From positions 1,798,001 to 1,862,000 of the forward strand of contig NZ_JACHMY010000001.1 of assembly GCF_014205135.1 (NCBI RefSeq): a stretch of 64,000 bases of DNA, read 5' to 3'. Position numbers and translations under genes: made by a program. The stretch is from Kribbella italica (GTDB taxonomy: Bacteria > Actinomycetota > Actinomycetes > Propionibacteriales > Kribbellaceae). A model generated the notes under the pieces. That model saw only the letters and a list, made by a program, of their open reading frames with translations, was not told the origin of the DNA and did not search any database. This document shows positions 35,646 to 48,410 of the stretch, one piece after another (positions within the stretch are counted from its first letter, which is position 1; each line of letters starts with the position of its first letter).

Positions 35646-36733
35646 CAGAGACTGCCGCGTTGCGCGGGCCGGTGCGGATCGTCGGCACCGGTTTGATCGG
35701 TACGTCGATCGGTCTGGCCCTCGCGCGCCTCGGCGTGGTCGTCGAGCTGGTCGACGGCGACCCGGACAACGCCCTGATGGCCGAGCGGATCGGCGCCGGC
35801 TCGCGCCTGGTCCAGCTCGAGCCGCAGCTCGTCGTCGTCGCCGTCCCGCCGGACCACGTCGGCACGGTCATCGCCGAGCAGCTGGAGCAGACCGACGCCG
35901 TCGTCACCGACGCGGCCAGCGTGAAGGGCAAACCCCTCGCCGACGCCAAGGCGCTCGCCGAAGCCGCCGGCCGCGGAGGCGACCTCACCCGGTACGTCGG
36001 CAGCCACCCGATGGCCGGCTCGGAGCGCAACGGCCCGCTGGCCGGTCGCGCCGACCTGTTCGAGGGCGCGACCTGGGCGATCACCCCGCACGAGACCAGC
36101 GACCCGGCCGCCGTCGAGCTCGTACGACGGCTCGCCGAGGCGTGTGGCGCGCGGACCGTCGAGCTGTCCGTCCCGGACCACGACCTGGCCGTCGCCCGCG
36201 TCTCGCACCTGCCGCAGCTGATGTCGTCGCTGGCCGCGGGCACGCTGGTCGACGCACCCACCGAGCATCTGGAGCTGTCCGGCCAGGGCGTGCGCGACGT
36301 CACCCGGATCGCCGCCAGCGACCCCGGCATGTGGACCCAGATCGTCGCGGCCAACTCGCCCGCGCTGAGCGGCCTGCTGGAGCAGATCCGCGACGAGCTG
36401 GACCGGCTGTTGATTGCCCTGAGCAAGGAAAAAACCGATGACGAGGTCACGGCGGTACTGCGCCGCGGTGTCTCCGGCGCGGTCCGCGTCCCGGGCAAGC
36501 ACGGTACGCCGCACATCGAGCTCGTCCCCGTCCTCGTCACGATCCCCGACCGCCCCGGCCAGCTGGCCCGGTTGTTCGCCGACGCGGCCGCGTCCGGCGC
36601 CAACGTCGAGGACCTGCGGATCGATCACAGCCCGGGCCGGCCGGTCGGTGAGGTCGAGCTGGCGGTCAAACCGGCGTCGGTGGAGCAGCTGGTCGACGTA
36701 CTGACCGAGCGCGGCTGGTCCGTGCACCGGTAA
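35642..36733 (+). CDS. tyrA: Prephenate dehydrogenase with C-terminal ACT domain
   Basis: A 363-residue enzyme that oxidatively decarboxylates prephenate to 4-hydroxyphenylpyruvate. The Rossmann NAD site IVGTGLIGTSIGLAL is at residue 12 onward, and the TDAASVKGKPL and GSHPMAGSERNG catalytic-region motifs follow. The last 75 residues form an ACT domain (VPVLVTIPDRPGQLARLFADA), probably for feedback by tyrosine. It starts at a GTG overlapping the aroH stop. Confidence 0.95.
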   Translation: MTETAALRGPVRIVGTGLIGTSIGLALARLGVVVELVDGDPDNALMAERIGAGSRLVQLEPQLVVVAVPPDHVGTVIAEQLEQTDAVVTDAASVKGKPLADAKALAEAAGRGGDLTRYVGSHPMAGSERNGPLAGRADLFEGATWAITPHETSDPAAVELVRRLAEACGARTVELSVPDHDLAVARVSHLPQLMSSLAAGTLVDAPTEHLELSGQGVRDVTRIAASDPGMWTQIVAANSPALSGLLEQIRDELDRLLIALSKEKTDDEVTAVLRRGVSGAVRVPGKHGTPHIELVPVLVTIPDRPGQLARLFADAAASGANVEDLRIDHSPGRPVGEVELAVKPASVEQLVDVLTERGWSVHR

Positions 36734-36736
36734 CCT
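36731..36736 (+). promoter_or_regulatory. -10 box TAACCT overlapping the tyrA stop, possible leaderless promoter of cmk
   Basis: TAACCT includes the tyrA TAA and ends seven bases before the cmk ATG at 36744. There is no SD, so cmk may be transcribed independently. Confidence 0.45.
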
Positions 36737-36743
36737 TCCGCCC

Positions 36744-37436
36744 ATGATCATCGCTGTCGACGGCCCGAGCGGTTCCGGTAAATCGAGCACGGCCCGCGGA
36801 GTGGCCACCAGACTGGGGCTGAAGTACCTGGACACCGGTGCGATGTACCGCGCCGTCACCTGGTCGGTGCTGGAGGCCGGGCTCGACCTGACCGACACCG
36901 CCACGGTCGCCGAGCGCGCCCGCGCGGTCGACCTGGGGATCAGCACCGACCCGCAGCTGGCCCACTTCACCGCTGACGGCACCGACGTCACCGAGGCGAT
37001 CCGTGACCCGCGGATCAGCGAGAACGTGTCGAGGATCGCCACCAACCTCGAGGTCCGCAAGGAGCTGATCCGGCGCCAGCGCGAGATCATCGACGACGCC
37101 CAGCCGGGCGGCGGGATCGTGGTCGAGGGACGTGACATCGCGACCGTGGTCGCCACCGACGCCGAGCTCAAGGTGCTGCTGACCGCCGACCAGGACGCCC
37201 GGATGGCCCGCCGCAAGGCCGAGCTGGCCGAGGGGGCGCTGACCGCGGAGCAGCTGCGCGACCAGATCGTCCGCCGGGACGCCGACGACGCCACCGTGTC
37301 GCAGTTCGAGGTCGCCTCGGACGGTGCGGTGACGATCGACTCCACCCACCTGACCCTGGAGGAGGTCATCGACGTGATCAGCCGGCTCGCGAAGGAGGCC
37401 GAGGCCGCGCCGCCACGCGACCCGCGGGAGTCATGA
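36744..37436 (+). CDS. cmk: Cytidylate kinase
   Basis: A 230-residue nucleoside monophosphate kinase that phosphorylates CMP/dCMP. The P-loop is DGPSGSGKSSTARGVA, followed by LDTGAMYRAVTW and VEGRDIATVV. The length is that of the long bacterial Cmk type with an inserted CMP-binding domain. Its stop overlaps the acyltransferase start by 4 bases. The order aroH-tyrA-cmk-plsC-der is common in actinomycetes. Confidence 0.96.
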   Translation: MIIAVDGPSGSGKSSTARGVATRLGLKYLDTGAMYRAVTWSVLEAGLDLTDTATVAERARAVDLGISTDPQLAHFTADGTDVTEAIRDPRISENVSRIATNLEVRKELIRRQREIIDDAQPGGGIVVEGRDIATVVATDAELKVLLTADQDARMARRKAELAEGALTAEQLRDQIVRRDADDATVSQFEVASDGAVTIDSTHLTLEEVIDVISRLAKEAEAAPPRDPRES

Positions 37437-38161
37437 CAGCCGAACTGACGAGGCACCAGGAGCTGCCCCGCACCGACGACCTGCCGACGCTGCCGTACCG
37501 GACGGGCAGTGTGGTCCGGCACATCATCAGGCCGTACCTGCGCTGGCGCTACGCCCTGACCGTCCACCACGAGGACCTGTTCCCGCGGACCGGACCGGTG
37601 CTGCTCGCGCCGAACCACGTCGGCCTGCTGGACGGCCCGCTGCTGGGCGCGACCGCGCCGCGGATGCTGCACCAGCTCGGCAAGATCGAGGCGTTCAACG
37701 GGCTGCAGGGCAAGTTCCTGCACCTGGCCGGGCAGATCGCGGTCGACCGGACGACGTACGACGTGCTGGCGATCCGGAAGGCGATCAAGGTGCTCCGCGA
37801 CGGCAACGTGATGAGCATCTACCCCGAGGGCACCCGTGGCCGCGGCGACTTCCGCAGGATCCGGACCGGAGTGGCCTACCTGGCCATGGTCACCGGGGCC
37901 CCGATCCTGCCCGTAGCCCTGCTCGGCACCCGCCTGCCGGGTGGCAGTGTGGAGCGGTATCCCCCCAGGGGGAGCCGGGTCGACGTCGTGTACGGCGAAC
38001 CTTTCACCGTGGAGCGCGTACCCTTTCCTCGGAGGCACACCGACGTACGGGCGGTGGCCGACCAGATCGGCGACGTCTTGCGGGCGCATGTCCAGGCCGC
38101 CGTCGCAGCCACCGGCCACCCGCTTCCGGGCAAGCCAGACCAGAAGGATCCTGATGAGTGA
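37433..38161 (+). CDS. 1-acyl-glycerol-3-phosphate acyltransferase family (PlsC-like)
   Basis: A 242-residue membrane-associated acyltransferase. The catalytic HX4D motif reads NHVGLLDG (about residue 60), and the acceptor-binding motif [10 protein letters not shown] is near residue 125, with ILPVALLGT further on. It is probably involved in phosphatidic acid synthesis, though the exact acceptor is unproven. It overlaps cmk by 4 bases and der by 8, indicating tight coupling. Confidence 0.88.
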   Translation: MTAELTRHQELPRTDDLPTLPYRTGSVVRHIIRPYLRWRYALTVHHEDLFPRTGPVLLAPNHVGLLDGPLLGATAPRMLHQLGKIEAFNGLQGKFLHLAGQIAVDRTTYDVLAIRKAIKVLRDGNVMSIYPEGTRGRGDFRRIRTGVAYLAMVTGAPILPVALLGTRLPGGSVERYPPRGSRVDVVYGEPFTVERVPFPRRHTDVRAVADQIGDVLRAHVQAAVAATGHPLPGKPDQKDPDE

Positions 38162-39533
38162 CCTGCCCACCGGCTACGAGTACGACGCCGAGCCGTCGCG
38201 CGACGACGACACCGGCCCCGTGCCCGTCCTGGCGATCGTGGGCCGCCCCAACGTCGGCAAGTCGACGCTGGTGAACCGGATCATCGGCCGCCGCGAGGCG
38301 GTCGTGGAGGACACCCCGGGCGTGACCCGGGACCGCGTCTCGTACGACGCGGACTGGGCCGGCCGGTCCTTCACGGTCGTCGACACCGGCGGCTGGGACC
38401 CGGACGCGGTCGGGATGGCCGCGCTGGTCGCCGCCCAGGCCGAGGTCGCGATCCACGCCGCCGACGCGGTGCTGTTCGTGGTCGACGCGACCGTCGGCAT
38501 CACCGACGCCGACGAGGCCGTGGTCCGGGTGCTGCGCAAGTCCGGCAAGCCCGTCGTACTCGCCGCGAACAAGGTCGACGACCAGCGGGTCGAGGCCGAG
38601 GCGATGAACCTGTGGAGTCTCGGGATCGGCGAGCCGTTCCCGATCTCCGCCATGCACGGGCGCGGGACCGGCGACATGCTGGACGCCGTACTGGCCGCCC
38701 TGCCGGAGGCGCCGCCGGAGCGCGACCCCGAGAGCGGGGGACCGCGCCGGGTCGCGGTCGTCGGCAAGCCGAACGTGGGCAAGTCCTCCCTGCTGAACAA
38801 GGTCGCCAAGGAGGACCGGGTCGTCGTCAGCGACGTGTCCGGCACCACGGTGGACCCGGTCGACGAGCTGATCACGCTCGGTGGCAAGCAGTGGCGCTTC
38901 ATCGACACCGCCGGCATCCGGCGCAAGGTGAAGAACGTCCAGGGCCACGAGTACTACGCCAGCCTGCGGACCAACAGCGCGATCGAGCGGGCCGAGGTGG
39001 TCGTCGTCGTGGTCGACGCCTCGGAGCCGATGACCGAGCAGGACCTGCGGATCATGGACATGGTCGAGCAGGCCGGCAAGGCGCTCGTGATCGCCTACAA
39101 CAAGTGGGACATGGTCGACGAGGACCGGCGCTACTACCTGGAGAAGGAGATCGACCGCGATCTCGTTCAGCTGCGCTGGGCCCCCCGGGTGAACATCAGC
39201 GCCCTGACCGGCCGGCACATGGAGAAGCTGGTCCCGGCCATCGAGGCGGCGCTGGACGGCTGGGAGACCCGTGTCCCGACCGGCCAGCTGAACGCGTTCC
39301 TCGGCCGGTTGGTTGCCGCGCACCCCCATCCGGTCCGGTCCGGCAAGCAGCCGAAGATCCTGTTCGGCACCCAGGCCACCACGATGCCGCCGACCTTCGC
39401 GATCTTCACCTCCGGGCAGATCGAGCCGTCGTACCAGCGGTTCATCGAACGCCGCCTGCGCGAGGATTTCGGCTTCGTCGGCAGTCCCGTGCACGTCCAG
39501 ATCCGGGCCCGGCAGAAGAAGGCGAAACGCTGA
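38154..39533 (+). CDS. der: Ribosome biogenesis GTPase Der (EngA)
   Basis: A 459-residue protein with two tandem GTPase domains and a C-terminal KH-like domain, essential for 50S assembly. The first G domain has G1 [14 protein letters not shown] and NKVD; the second has G1 [14 protein letters not shown] and NKWD. AAGGA stands before ATG 38154, which lies inside the 3' end of the acyltransferase gene. The tRNA-Pro gene follows 70 bases on. Confidence 0.97.
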   Translation: MSDLPTGYEYDAEPSRDDDTGPVPVLAIVGRPNVGKSTLVNRIIGRREAVVEDTPGVTRDRVSYDADWAGRSFTVVDTGGWDPDAVGMAALVAAQAEVAIHAADAVLFVVDATVGITDADEAVVRVLRKSGKPVVLAANKVDDQRVEAEAMNLWSLGIGEPFPISAMHGRGTGDMLDAVLAALPEAPPERDPESGGPRRVAVVGKPNVGKSSLLNKVAKEDRVVVSDVSGTTVDPVDELITLGGKQWRFIDTAGIRRKVKNVQGHEYYASLRTNSAIERAEVVVVVVDASEPMTEQDLRIMDMVEQAGKALVIAYNKWDMVDEDRRYYLEKEIDRDLVQLRWAPRVNISALTGRHMEKLVPAIEAALDGWETRVPTGQLNAFLGRLVAAHPHPVRSGKQPKILFGTQATTMPPTFAIFTSGQIEPSYQRFIERRLREDFGFVGSPVHVQIRARQKKAKR

Positions 39534-39603
39534 TCGGCCCGGTGCGAAAGCACTCCCGGTGATGGGGTAAGGTTTACCCGCTCGCTCTTCGGAGCAGGCG
39601 GTT

Positions 39604-39676
39604 CGGGCTGTGGCGCAGTTGGTAGCGCACCGGTCTGGGGGACCGGGGGTCGCCAGTTCAAGTCTGGCCAGCCCGA
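39604..39676 (+). tRNA. tRNA-Pro (anticodon GGG)
   Basis: The 73-base cloverleaf is complete. The 7-bp acceptor stem CGGGCTG/CAGCCCG is perfect with discriminator A, the D arm is GCGC-AGTTGGTA-GCGC, the anticodon stem is CCGGT/ACCGG with loop CTGGGGG (GGG at positions 34-36), and the T arm holds GTTCAAGTC. CCA is not encoded. A TAAGGT box at 39568-39573 may be its promoter, and a terminator follows. Confidence 0.97.
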
Positions 39677-39681
39677 CGGAC

Positions 39682-39719
39682 AAGCCCTGGTGAGAGGCAC
39701 CTCTCACCAGGGCTTTCGT
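39682..39719 (+). terminator. Intrinsic terminator after tRNA-Pro
   Basis: A 16-base perfect inverted repeat (39682-39697 with 39700-39715) is followed by a short T-rich tail TTTCGTC. It ends the tRNA transcript and also separates it from the convergent TetR gene. Confidence 0.85.
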
Positions 39720-39722
39720 CGT

Positions 39723-40295
39723 TCAGGGCTCGAAGGTCGCTGCCATCCGGGCGAGTGCGTCGAGCGCGCCCTCGAGCTGCGCGGCGTCGAGCGGCCCGAT
39801 CAGCCGTGCCGCCGACAGCAGGCCGATCGTCGCGCTCGACAACGCGAGGGCGACGTGCTCGGGCGCGACGTCGGCGACCAGCATTCCCTGTGCCTGCAGG
39901 GATCGCAGCCACTCGACAACGCCCTGGTGACGTTCGCGGTACCGGCCGTCGGTGACCGTGCCGACATGGCTGCCGAGCACACCCCGGTCGTCGAGGAACG
40001 CCGCAGTCATCAACCGGTCCTCCAGTAGAACCCGTACGGCGGCTCGGTACGCCGCACCGAGCCGCGGCCGCGCGCCGAGATCGGCCGCGGCCTGGAGGCG
40101 TTCGGTACCCCGGCGCAGCAGCGCGTCCAGGATCTCGCGCTTGCCGGCGAACTCGAGGTACACGGCGCCCTTGCCGATCCCCGCCGCGGCAGCGATCGCG
40201 GCGACGCTCATCGCGTCGAAACCGCGGTCGAGCACGAGCGCCTCGGCGGCGTCCAGGAGCCGTTCGCGCCGGTTCGGGACGAGCGGGCGCGGCAT
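39723..40295 (-). CDS. TetR family transcriptional regulator
   Basis: A 190-residue TetR-type regulator. The helix-turn-helix is at about residues 12-55 (AAIAAAAGIGKGAVYLEFAGK), and the helical ligand domain ends in a C-terminal TetR-like dimer helix. Its ATG overlaps the stop of the alpha/beta hydrolase gene (TGATG), so the hydrolase and regulator are translated together. A role in controlling that operon is likely but no operator is obvious. Confidence 0.9.
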   Translation of the reverse strand: MPRPLVPNRRERLLDAAEALVLDRGFDAMSVAAIAAAAGIGKGAVYLEFAGKREILDALLRRGTERLQAAADLGARPRLGAAYRAAVRVLLEDRLMTAAFLDDRGVLGSHVGTVTDGRYRERHQGVVEWLRSLQAQGMLVADVAPEHVALALSSATIGLLSAARLIGPLDAAQLEGALDALARMAATFEP

Positions 40296-41176
40296 CAGCC
40301 GAGCCCTCGGACGAAGTCCAGCAGGGCCGGTACGACCAGGTCCGGCCGATCGCGCTGCACCCAGTGCCCAGCGCCGTCGACCGTCAGCAGTGTCGCGTGG
40401 GGGAGGAGCTCCGCAGCGGCCCGCGCGCGAGCGATCGGTACGCCGCTGTCCCGGTCGCCGTGGACGAGGAGGACAGGGGTCGGGATCCCGGGCAGGCGAT
40501 CGGTGTAGTCGGTGCGGAGTCTGTCCCACAACACCTGATCGCGCTGCCACTCGCCGAAGGTCCGCAGACTCTCGCCCGACGCGGCCTCGTCGACGACGGC
40601 CCGGACCAGCTCCGGCGTCCGCGCCGCCGGGTTGCGGACGATCGCGCGCAGGCCGCGCTCCATCGCGCCGGGGTTGCGTGCGTACCCGCGCGTCATGGCG
40701 GCGAGCAAGCCGGAGCGCAGGAGGGCGTAGGTGGTGAGCTGATTCGCCCGGCTCAACGGGCCGTCGGTCAGTCGCGGCATGATCCCGAACGATCCGAGGA
40801 GCATCGCACCGCGCGCGGCACCCGGCCGGTCGAGGAGATGCCCGAGCGCCAGGCCTCCGCCGAGCGACAGACCGCCGATCACGTAGTCGTCGAGGCCGAG
40901 TACGTCGGCCAGTTCGCCGACGTACTGGATCAGGTGCTGCTGCGTCAGCGGCCAGCTCGCCCGCGGACTCTGCCCGAAGCCGGGGTGGTCAGAGGCGATC
41001 ACGCGGTAGCCCGCGTCCGCGAGCGTGGCGCCGACCTGCGCCCAGGAGAGCTCGGCGTTGTCGGCCCCGCCGCCGTGCAGCAGTAGGACGGCCGGGCCGA
41101 TCGGATCGACCGGTGCCCACTCCAGCAGCGAGACCGTCGCGCCCGTTACGGCGACCGTCGTCCGTCGTACGTCCAT
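40295..41176 (-). CDS. Alpha/beta hydrolase
   Basis: A 293-residue alpha/beta-hydrolase fold enzyme. The oxyanion segment is LLLHGGG (about 32), the nucleophile elbow GGLSLGGGLALG places Ser near residue 104, the acid is in LLVHGDRDSGVP, and the catalytic histidine is in VDGAGHWVQRDRP. It resembles meta-cleavage hydrolases and lactonases; the substrate is unknown. GAGGAG precedes the ATG and a TATTCT -10-like box lies at 41200-41205 on the minus strand. Confidence 0.88.
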   Translation of the reverse strand: MDVRRTTVAVTGATVSLLEWAPVDPIGPAVLLLHGGGADNAELSWAQVGATLADAGYRVIASDHPGFGQSPRASWPLTQQHLIQYVGELADVLGLDDYVIGGLSLGGGLALGHLLDRPGAARGAMLLGSFGIMPRLTDGPLSRANQLTTYALLRSGLLAAMTRGYARNPGAMERGLRAIVRNPAARTPELVRAVVDEAASGESLRTFGEWQRDQVLWDRLRTDYTDRLPGIPTPVLLVHGDRDSGVPIARARAAAELLPHATLLTVDGAGHWVQRDRPDLVVPALLDFVRGLG

Positions 41177-41207
41177 GCCGGCTCCTCATCGTTGTGACCA
41201 GAATAGA

Positions 41208-44200
41208 TCAGTTGGTCACTACGATGTCGGACAGGACTTTCTGGGCGGCCGTCAGGTGCACCAGCGCGCCGGCCTCTTCGTGCAACTCGACTGCGGCCCG
41301 GGCGGCTGCTTCTGCTTCGGTCAGTGCACCGGCTGCGAGTCTTGCCTTGGCCAGTACGGCGAGCACGCGGCCCCTGAGCACCCGCATGTCCAGGTCGGCT
41401 GCTCGGCGGGCAGCCTCCTCGGCCGTCGCCAGCGCGGTGTCGTCGCCAGCAGCAAGCCGCGCCGCGGCGAGTCCGAGCATGCTGCGGACCTGGATCTCGG
41501 CGGACTCCACGCGCTCAGCGATGGCCAGCGCCGCGTCGTACTCCTTGAGTGCGGCCGGGAGTTGGCCGAGGCCGAGCAGTGCGTCGCCGAGCGTCGCCCT
41601 GGCGTGGCACTCGACCAGCTCGTCGTGCACCTCGATGGTGAGGTCCACCGACTCCCGCGCCGTACGCCGGGCAGCCGGGTACTCGCCGCGGTCGCGATAG
41701 ATGGCGGCTAGCCGCTCCAGGGACTCGGCCAGGTCCTGACTCCGGCCGCTGGCCCGCACCCCGGCGACCTCCTCCTGCTGCAGCGCGAGCGCGGTGTCCA
41801 GCTCGCCACGGTCCTGGTGGATGTGCGCGAGCAGGTGCAGGGCGTAGGAGTCGCGGAGGTCCCCGAACTCCTCCAGCCGCCGCCTCGCCTCCAGGGCGGC
41901 GGGGAGAGCCTCGGTGAGTCGACCGGACTGCCGCAGCATCGAGGCGATGTTCAGCCGGGCGGTCGCCCCCGCCTTCCGGTCACCGATCCGGTCCCACAGC
42001 TCGGCGACCTGCCGGAAGAGGGCCAGCGCGGCTGTCGCCGAGGTCAGGTTCGCCTCGAGTACTCCGAGCTGGTTCAGCGACCGTGCTTCGCCTGGCAGGT
42101 CGCCGGCCAGCCGGTACGCCTCCAGCGCCTTCGCGATCGTCGTACGGGACGCCACGAGGTCGCCGGTGTTGGCGAAGAGCCTGCTGAGCGAGCGGAGCAT
42201 CGCTCCTCGTGCGAGGTCGTGGCCGGCCGCCTCGGCCGCCCTGAGCCCTGCCTCGGCTGTGGATCGCCAGTCGTCCGCAAGACCTCGGCCGCCGAAGTAC
42301 AGGATCAGGCGCTCGGCCAGGAGCCACGCGGTCTCGTGTGGTCCGCGGCGTGCGGCGTCGAGAGTGGCGGCGACCAGGTTCGGCCGTTCGGAGTCGAGCC
42401 AGGCCAGCGCTACGTCGTCAGCCGGGGGAGCGCTGGCCGGCAGCGGGCGCAGGAGACCAGCGTTGCTGGTGGCAAAGGCCGCGGCGGCTCTGCCCAGGCC
42501 GTCGAGGTAGTTGTCGAGCAGACGGTGTCGCGCCGCGCTGCTGCCGTCGTACTGGGGTGCCAGCTCCTCCGCGTAGCTCCGGAGGAGGTCGTGCAGCCGG
42601 TAGCGCCCGGTGTGGTGCTCTTCGAGCAAGGACGCTTCGGTGAGCTGCTGCAGGAGCTGCGAAGCGGTTGACTCCGGTACGTCGAGCAGGGCGCCCGCTG
42701 CGGCCGCAGTGAGGTCTGGACCCGTGACGTGACCCAGCAGAGCGAATAGCCGGGCCAGCTGCGGATCCAGCGCCCGCAACGCGGTGCCGAACGTGCTGCG
42801 GACTGCGGCCGAGGTGTCGTCGTGCAGCGTCAGCCCGTCGAGCCGGAGTCCCTCGCGCAGCTCGGTGAGGTAGTGGTCGACATCGGTGCCGTCCATGATC
42901 TGCGCGGCGGCGATCCGGAGCGCCAGCGGCAGGTGACCGCACAGCTCGGCCAGCTCAGCGACCTGCGAGCGAGCAAGCCTGTCCCGACCTGGCAGCGTGG
43001 ACAGGAGGGCCTGGGAGTCGTCGTCCGGCAGCTGCGTGAGGGAGAGCGGCTGCGCACCGATCAGCGCGGTCAGGCTGCTGAGCCGCTGGCGGCTCGTGAC
43101 GATGATGGCGCAGTTCGTCGTACCCGGGAGCAGCGGACGGACCTGCTCGGCGTCGGCGGCGTCGTCGAGCAGGACGAGCACCCGGCGGCCCGCCAGCCGG
43201 GCGCGGAACAGGCCGGACCGCGCCTCCAGCCCGGCCGGTACGTCCTGCGAGCGGACACCGCTGGCCACGAGGAGATCGGCGAGCGCGGCGGCCGGCGTAC
43301 TCGGGGACTGGCTGGCACCGGCCAGCTGGACGAACCACTGGCCGTCGGGGAAGCGGTGCGCGGCGTCGTACGCGACCCGGACGGCCAGAGCCGACTTACC
43401 GACACCGGGTACGCCGGAGATGACGGCGACCGGGATCTCGGTGTCGCTGCCGGCGAGGGCTGCCTGGACCTGTTCGGCTTCCTTGGCGCGTCCGCTGAAG
43501 TGGGACGGCGGCAGCGGGAGCTGGTTGCTCAGCTGCCAGTCGCCGGGCCTGGTGTCGCGTCGTACGGGGTGGCCCAGGAGTACGGCCTGGTGAGCGTCCC
43601 GCAGCTCCTGGCCGGGGCGGATCCCGAGCTGGTCGTCCAGCAACCGGCGTACGTCGTGGAAGGCGGCCAGCGCATCGGACTGCCGACCCGACTGGGCCAG
43701 GGCCTGGATCAGGTAGCTCCACAGCCGTTCACGCAGCGGGTGCTGAGCGACCAACCGACGGAGCTCCGGCACGAGGTCGAACTGCCCGCCCAGTGAGAGG
43801 TCCAGCTCGACCCGGCGCTCCAGGACAGTCAGCCTGAGCTCGTGCAGCTCGGCGAGGTCCTCCCGAGTGAGCTCGTCAGAGTCGAACCCGGTCAGGGCAC
43901 CCTCCCGCCACAGGTCCAGCGCGTCGCGGAGCAGGGGCAGCTCGCGTCGCTGGTCCGGTGCGGTCTCAGCTGCTGCCAGCAACTGCCGGAACCGGAGCAG
44001 GTCGAGCTGGTCGGGGCCTACCTCGACCAGGTAGCCGCTCGACGTGGCCTGGATCAGGTCGCCGCTGTCGCCCAGTGCGGCGCGGAGGCGGGACACGACG
44101 GTGTGGATCGACCCGCGGACGTTGCGCGGCAGGTCGTTGCCCCAGATGATCTCGGCGAGCCGGTCGTGAGGGACCGGCGTACCGGACCGCAGGAGCAGTA

Positions 44201-44300
44201 CCGCGAGCAGCAGGCGCGGCTTCCCGCCCAGCACCAGCGCCCGGCCGTCGCGCTCGATGGACAGCGGCCGCAGGAGGTGGAAACGCACGGCCGCCGTCAT
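41208..44300 (-). CDS. AfsR/SARP-type regulator with NB-ARC and TPR domains
   Basis: A 1030-residue signal-integrating regulator. Residues 1-95 form an OmpR-type winged helix (GGKPRLLLAVLLLRSGTPVP). Residues 100-245 are the bacterial transcriptional activation domain. Residues 270-560 are an NB-ARC ATPase with P-loop GVPGVGKSALA near 300 and LVLLDDA as Walker B. From about 600 to the end there are repeated TPR-like helices. AfsR-type proteins usually control secondary metabolism, yet no biosynthetic cluster is in view. GGGAG stands just before ATG 44300. Confidence 0.92.
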   Translation of the reverse strand: MTAAVRFHLLRPLSIERDGRALVLGGKPRLLLAVLLLRSGTPVPHDRLAEIIWGNDLPRNVRGSIHTVVSRLRAALGDSGDLIQATSSGYLVEVGPDQLDLLRFRQLLAAAETAPDQRRELPLLRDALDLWREGALTGFDSDELTREDLAELHELRLTVLERRVELDLSLGGQFDLVPELRRLVAQHPLRERLWSYLIQALAQSGRQSDALAAFHDVRRLLDDQLGIRPGQELRDAHQAVLLGHPVRRDTRPGDWQLSNQLPLPPSHFSGRAKEAEQVQAALAGSDTEIPVAVISGVPGVGKSALAVRVAYDAAHRFPDGQWFVQLAGASQSPSTPAAALADLLVASGVRSQDVPAGLEARSGLFRARLAGRRVLVLLDDAADAEQVRPLLPGTTNCAIIVTSRQRLSSLTALIGAQPLSLTQLPDDDSQALLSTLPGRDRLARSQVAELAELCGHLPLALRIAAAQIMDGTDVDHYLTELREGLRLDGLTLHDDTSAAVRSTFGTALRALDPQLARLFALLGHVTGPDLTAAAAGALLDVPESTASQLLQQLTEASLLEEHHTGRYRLHDLLRSYAEELAPQYDGSSAARHRLLDNYLDGLGRAAAAFATSNAGLLRPLPASAPPADDVALAWLDSERPNLVAATLDAARRGPHETAWLLAERLILYFGGRGLADDWRSTAEAGLRAAEAAGHDLARGAMLRSLSRLFANTGDLVASRTTIAKALEAYRLAGDLPGEARSLNQLGVLEANLTSATAALALFRQVAELWDRIGDRKAGATARLNIASMLRQSGRLTEALPAALEARRRLEEFGDLRDSYALHLLAHIHQDRGELDTALALQQEEVAGVRASGRSQDLAESLERLAAIYRDRGEYPAARRTARESVDLTIEVHDELVECHARATLGDALLGLGQLPAALKEYDAALAIAERVESAEIQVRSMLGLAAARLAAGDDTALATAEEAARRAADLDMRVLRGRVLAVLAKARLAAGALTEAEAAARAAVELHEEAGALVHLTAAQKVLSDIVVTN

Positions 44301-44357
44301 TGCATCTCCCGCACCGTCCGCTCGGTCCCGTGGCTGGCCGCTCACCCTACCGACGGC

Positions 44358-45017
44358 TCACCAGCCGCGGGCGCGCCACTCCGCCAGGTGGGGGCGTTCG
44401 GTGCCGAGAGTGGTGTCGGCGCCGTGGCCGGGGTAGACCCAGGTCTCGTCGGGGAGCTGGTCGAACAGCTTCGACTCCACGTCGTCGATGAGGGACGCGA
44501 AGCGTTCGGCGTCGCCCTGGGTGTTGCCGACGCCGCCGGGGAACAGCGAGTCGCCGGTGAACAGGTGAGGGGCGCCCTTCGGGTCGTCGTACAGGAGAGC
44601 GATCGAGCCGGGGGTGTGGCCGACCAGGTGGATCACCCGGAGGCCGACGCCGCCGAACGTGATCTCGTCGCCGTCCTCGACCTCGGTGGTGGTCGGTACG
44701 TCGATGCCCTCCGCGTCGTACCGGCCGGCGATCGTGGCCGCCCCGGTCTTCGCGACGACCTCGCCGAGTGCCTGCCAGTGGTCGCCGTGGCGGTGCGTGG
44801 TGATCACCCGGCTGATCCCGCCGGCCCCGATCAGCGTGAGCAGCGTGTGCGCGTCGTTGGCCGCGTCGACCAGCACCTGCTCGTCGGTCTGCCGGCAGCG
44901 CAGCAGGTACGCGTTGTTGTTCATCGGCCCGACCGCGACCTTGGAGATCATCAGCTGGGCCAGCTCGTGCGTCTGCGCGGGCCCGCCCACGTGGACGTTG
45001 CCGTGGTAATCGCTCAT
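44358..45017 (-). CDS. MBL-fold metallohydrolase (glyoxalase II-like)
   Basis: A 219-residue metallo-beta-lactamase-fold hydrolase. The metal motif THRHGDHW lies near residue 75. Further ligands are in HLVGHTPGSIAL, FTGDSLFPGG and the C-terminal YPGHG. The compact size and motifs match glyoxalase II-like and persulfide dioxygenase-like proteins. An MBL gene divergent from uvrA is conserved in mycobacteria (Rv1637c/uvrA). AAGGA precedes the ATG. Confidence 0.9.
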   Translation of the reverse strand: MSDYHGNVHVGGPAQTHELAQLMISKVAVGPMNNNAYLLRCRQTDEQVLVDAANDAHTLLTLIGAGGISRVITTHRHGDHWQALGEVVAKTGAATIAGRYDAEGIDVPTTTEVEDGDEITFGGVGLRVIHLVGHTPGSIALLYDDPKGAPHLFTGDSLFPGGVGNTQGDAERFASLIDDVESKLFDQLPDETWVYPGHGADTTLGTERPHLAEWRARGW

Positions 45018-45113
45018 GGGTCGATCCTTGCACCCTGTCCGCCAGCGGCGGAACGGTTGCCCGTGTCGGAGTAACCAGAGGCGGGTACCGCTCGTTCGTC
45101 GGGTGTGTGGCGA

Positions 45114-45129
45114 TCGAATATACTTTCGA
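45114..45129. promoter_or_regulatory. LexA (SOS) box upstream of uvrA
   Basis: TCGAATATACTTTCGA matches the actinobacterial LexA site TCGAAC-N4-GTTCGA with both TCGAA/TTCGA arms intact. It lies 101 bases before the uvrA start and 96 before the divergent MBL start. Confidence 0.75.
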
Positions 45130-45229
45130 AGACGGCCCCCGGGAGCCGGTCCGGAAGTTTTTGTCGGTGGCCCTCGTTAGCCTTGACCGGGCCCGTCCCT
45201 GAACCCTTCGAACGGCTGAGAGTGAGCTT

Positions 45230-48268
<3,039 letters not shown>

Positions 48269-48283
48269 TCACCGAAGCTGCGT

Positions 48284-48316
48284 AGGTGGGCGGACCGGTT
48301 CGGTCCGCCCACCTTT
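48284..48316 (+). terminator. Intrinsic terminator after uvrA
   Basis: A 14-bp perfect stem (48284-48297 with 48301-48314) has a GTT loop and a TTT tail, starting 16 bases after the stop. Confidence 0.85.
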
Positions 48317-48410
48317 GCGTTCTGCTGGAAGTGTCCGGGGTGGTGGGCAGCGGTAACCCCTCAAGCGTTTAGATTGGGCGCGGACGAGGTAGCGGACCGA
48401 AGGGGTGCAT

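Noticed and set aside
39167-39700. A minus-strand frame whose start reads MPLTRACPSGWPDLNWRPPV
   Set aside because: This is the antisense of the tRNA-Pro gene and der; such tRNA-antisense frames are a frequent false call.
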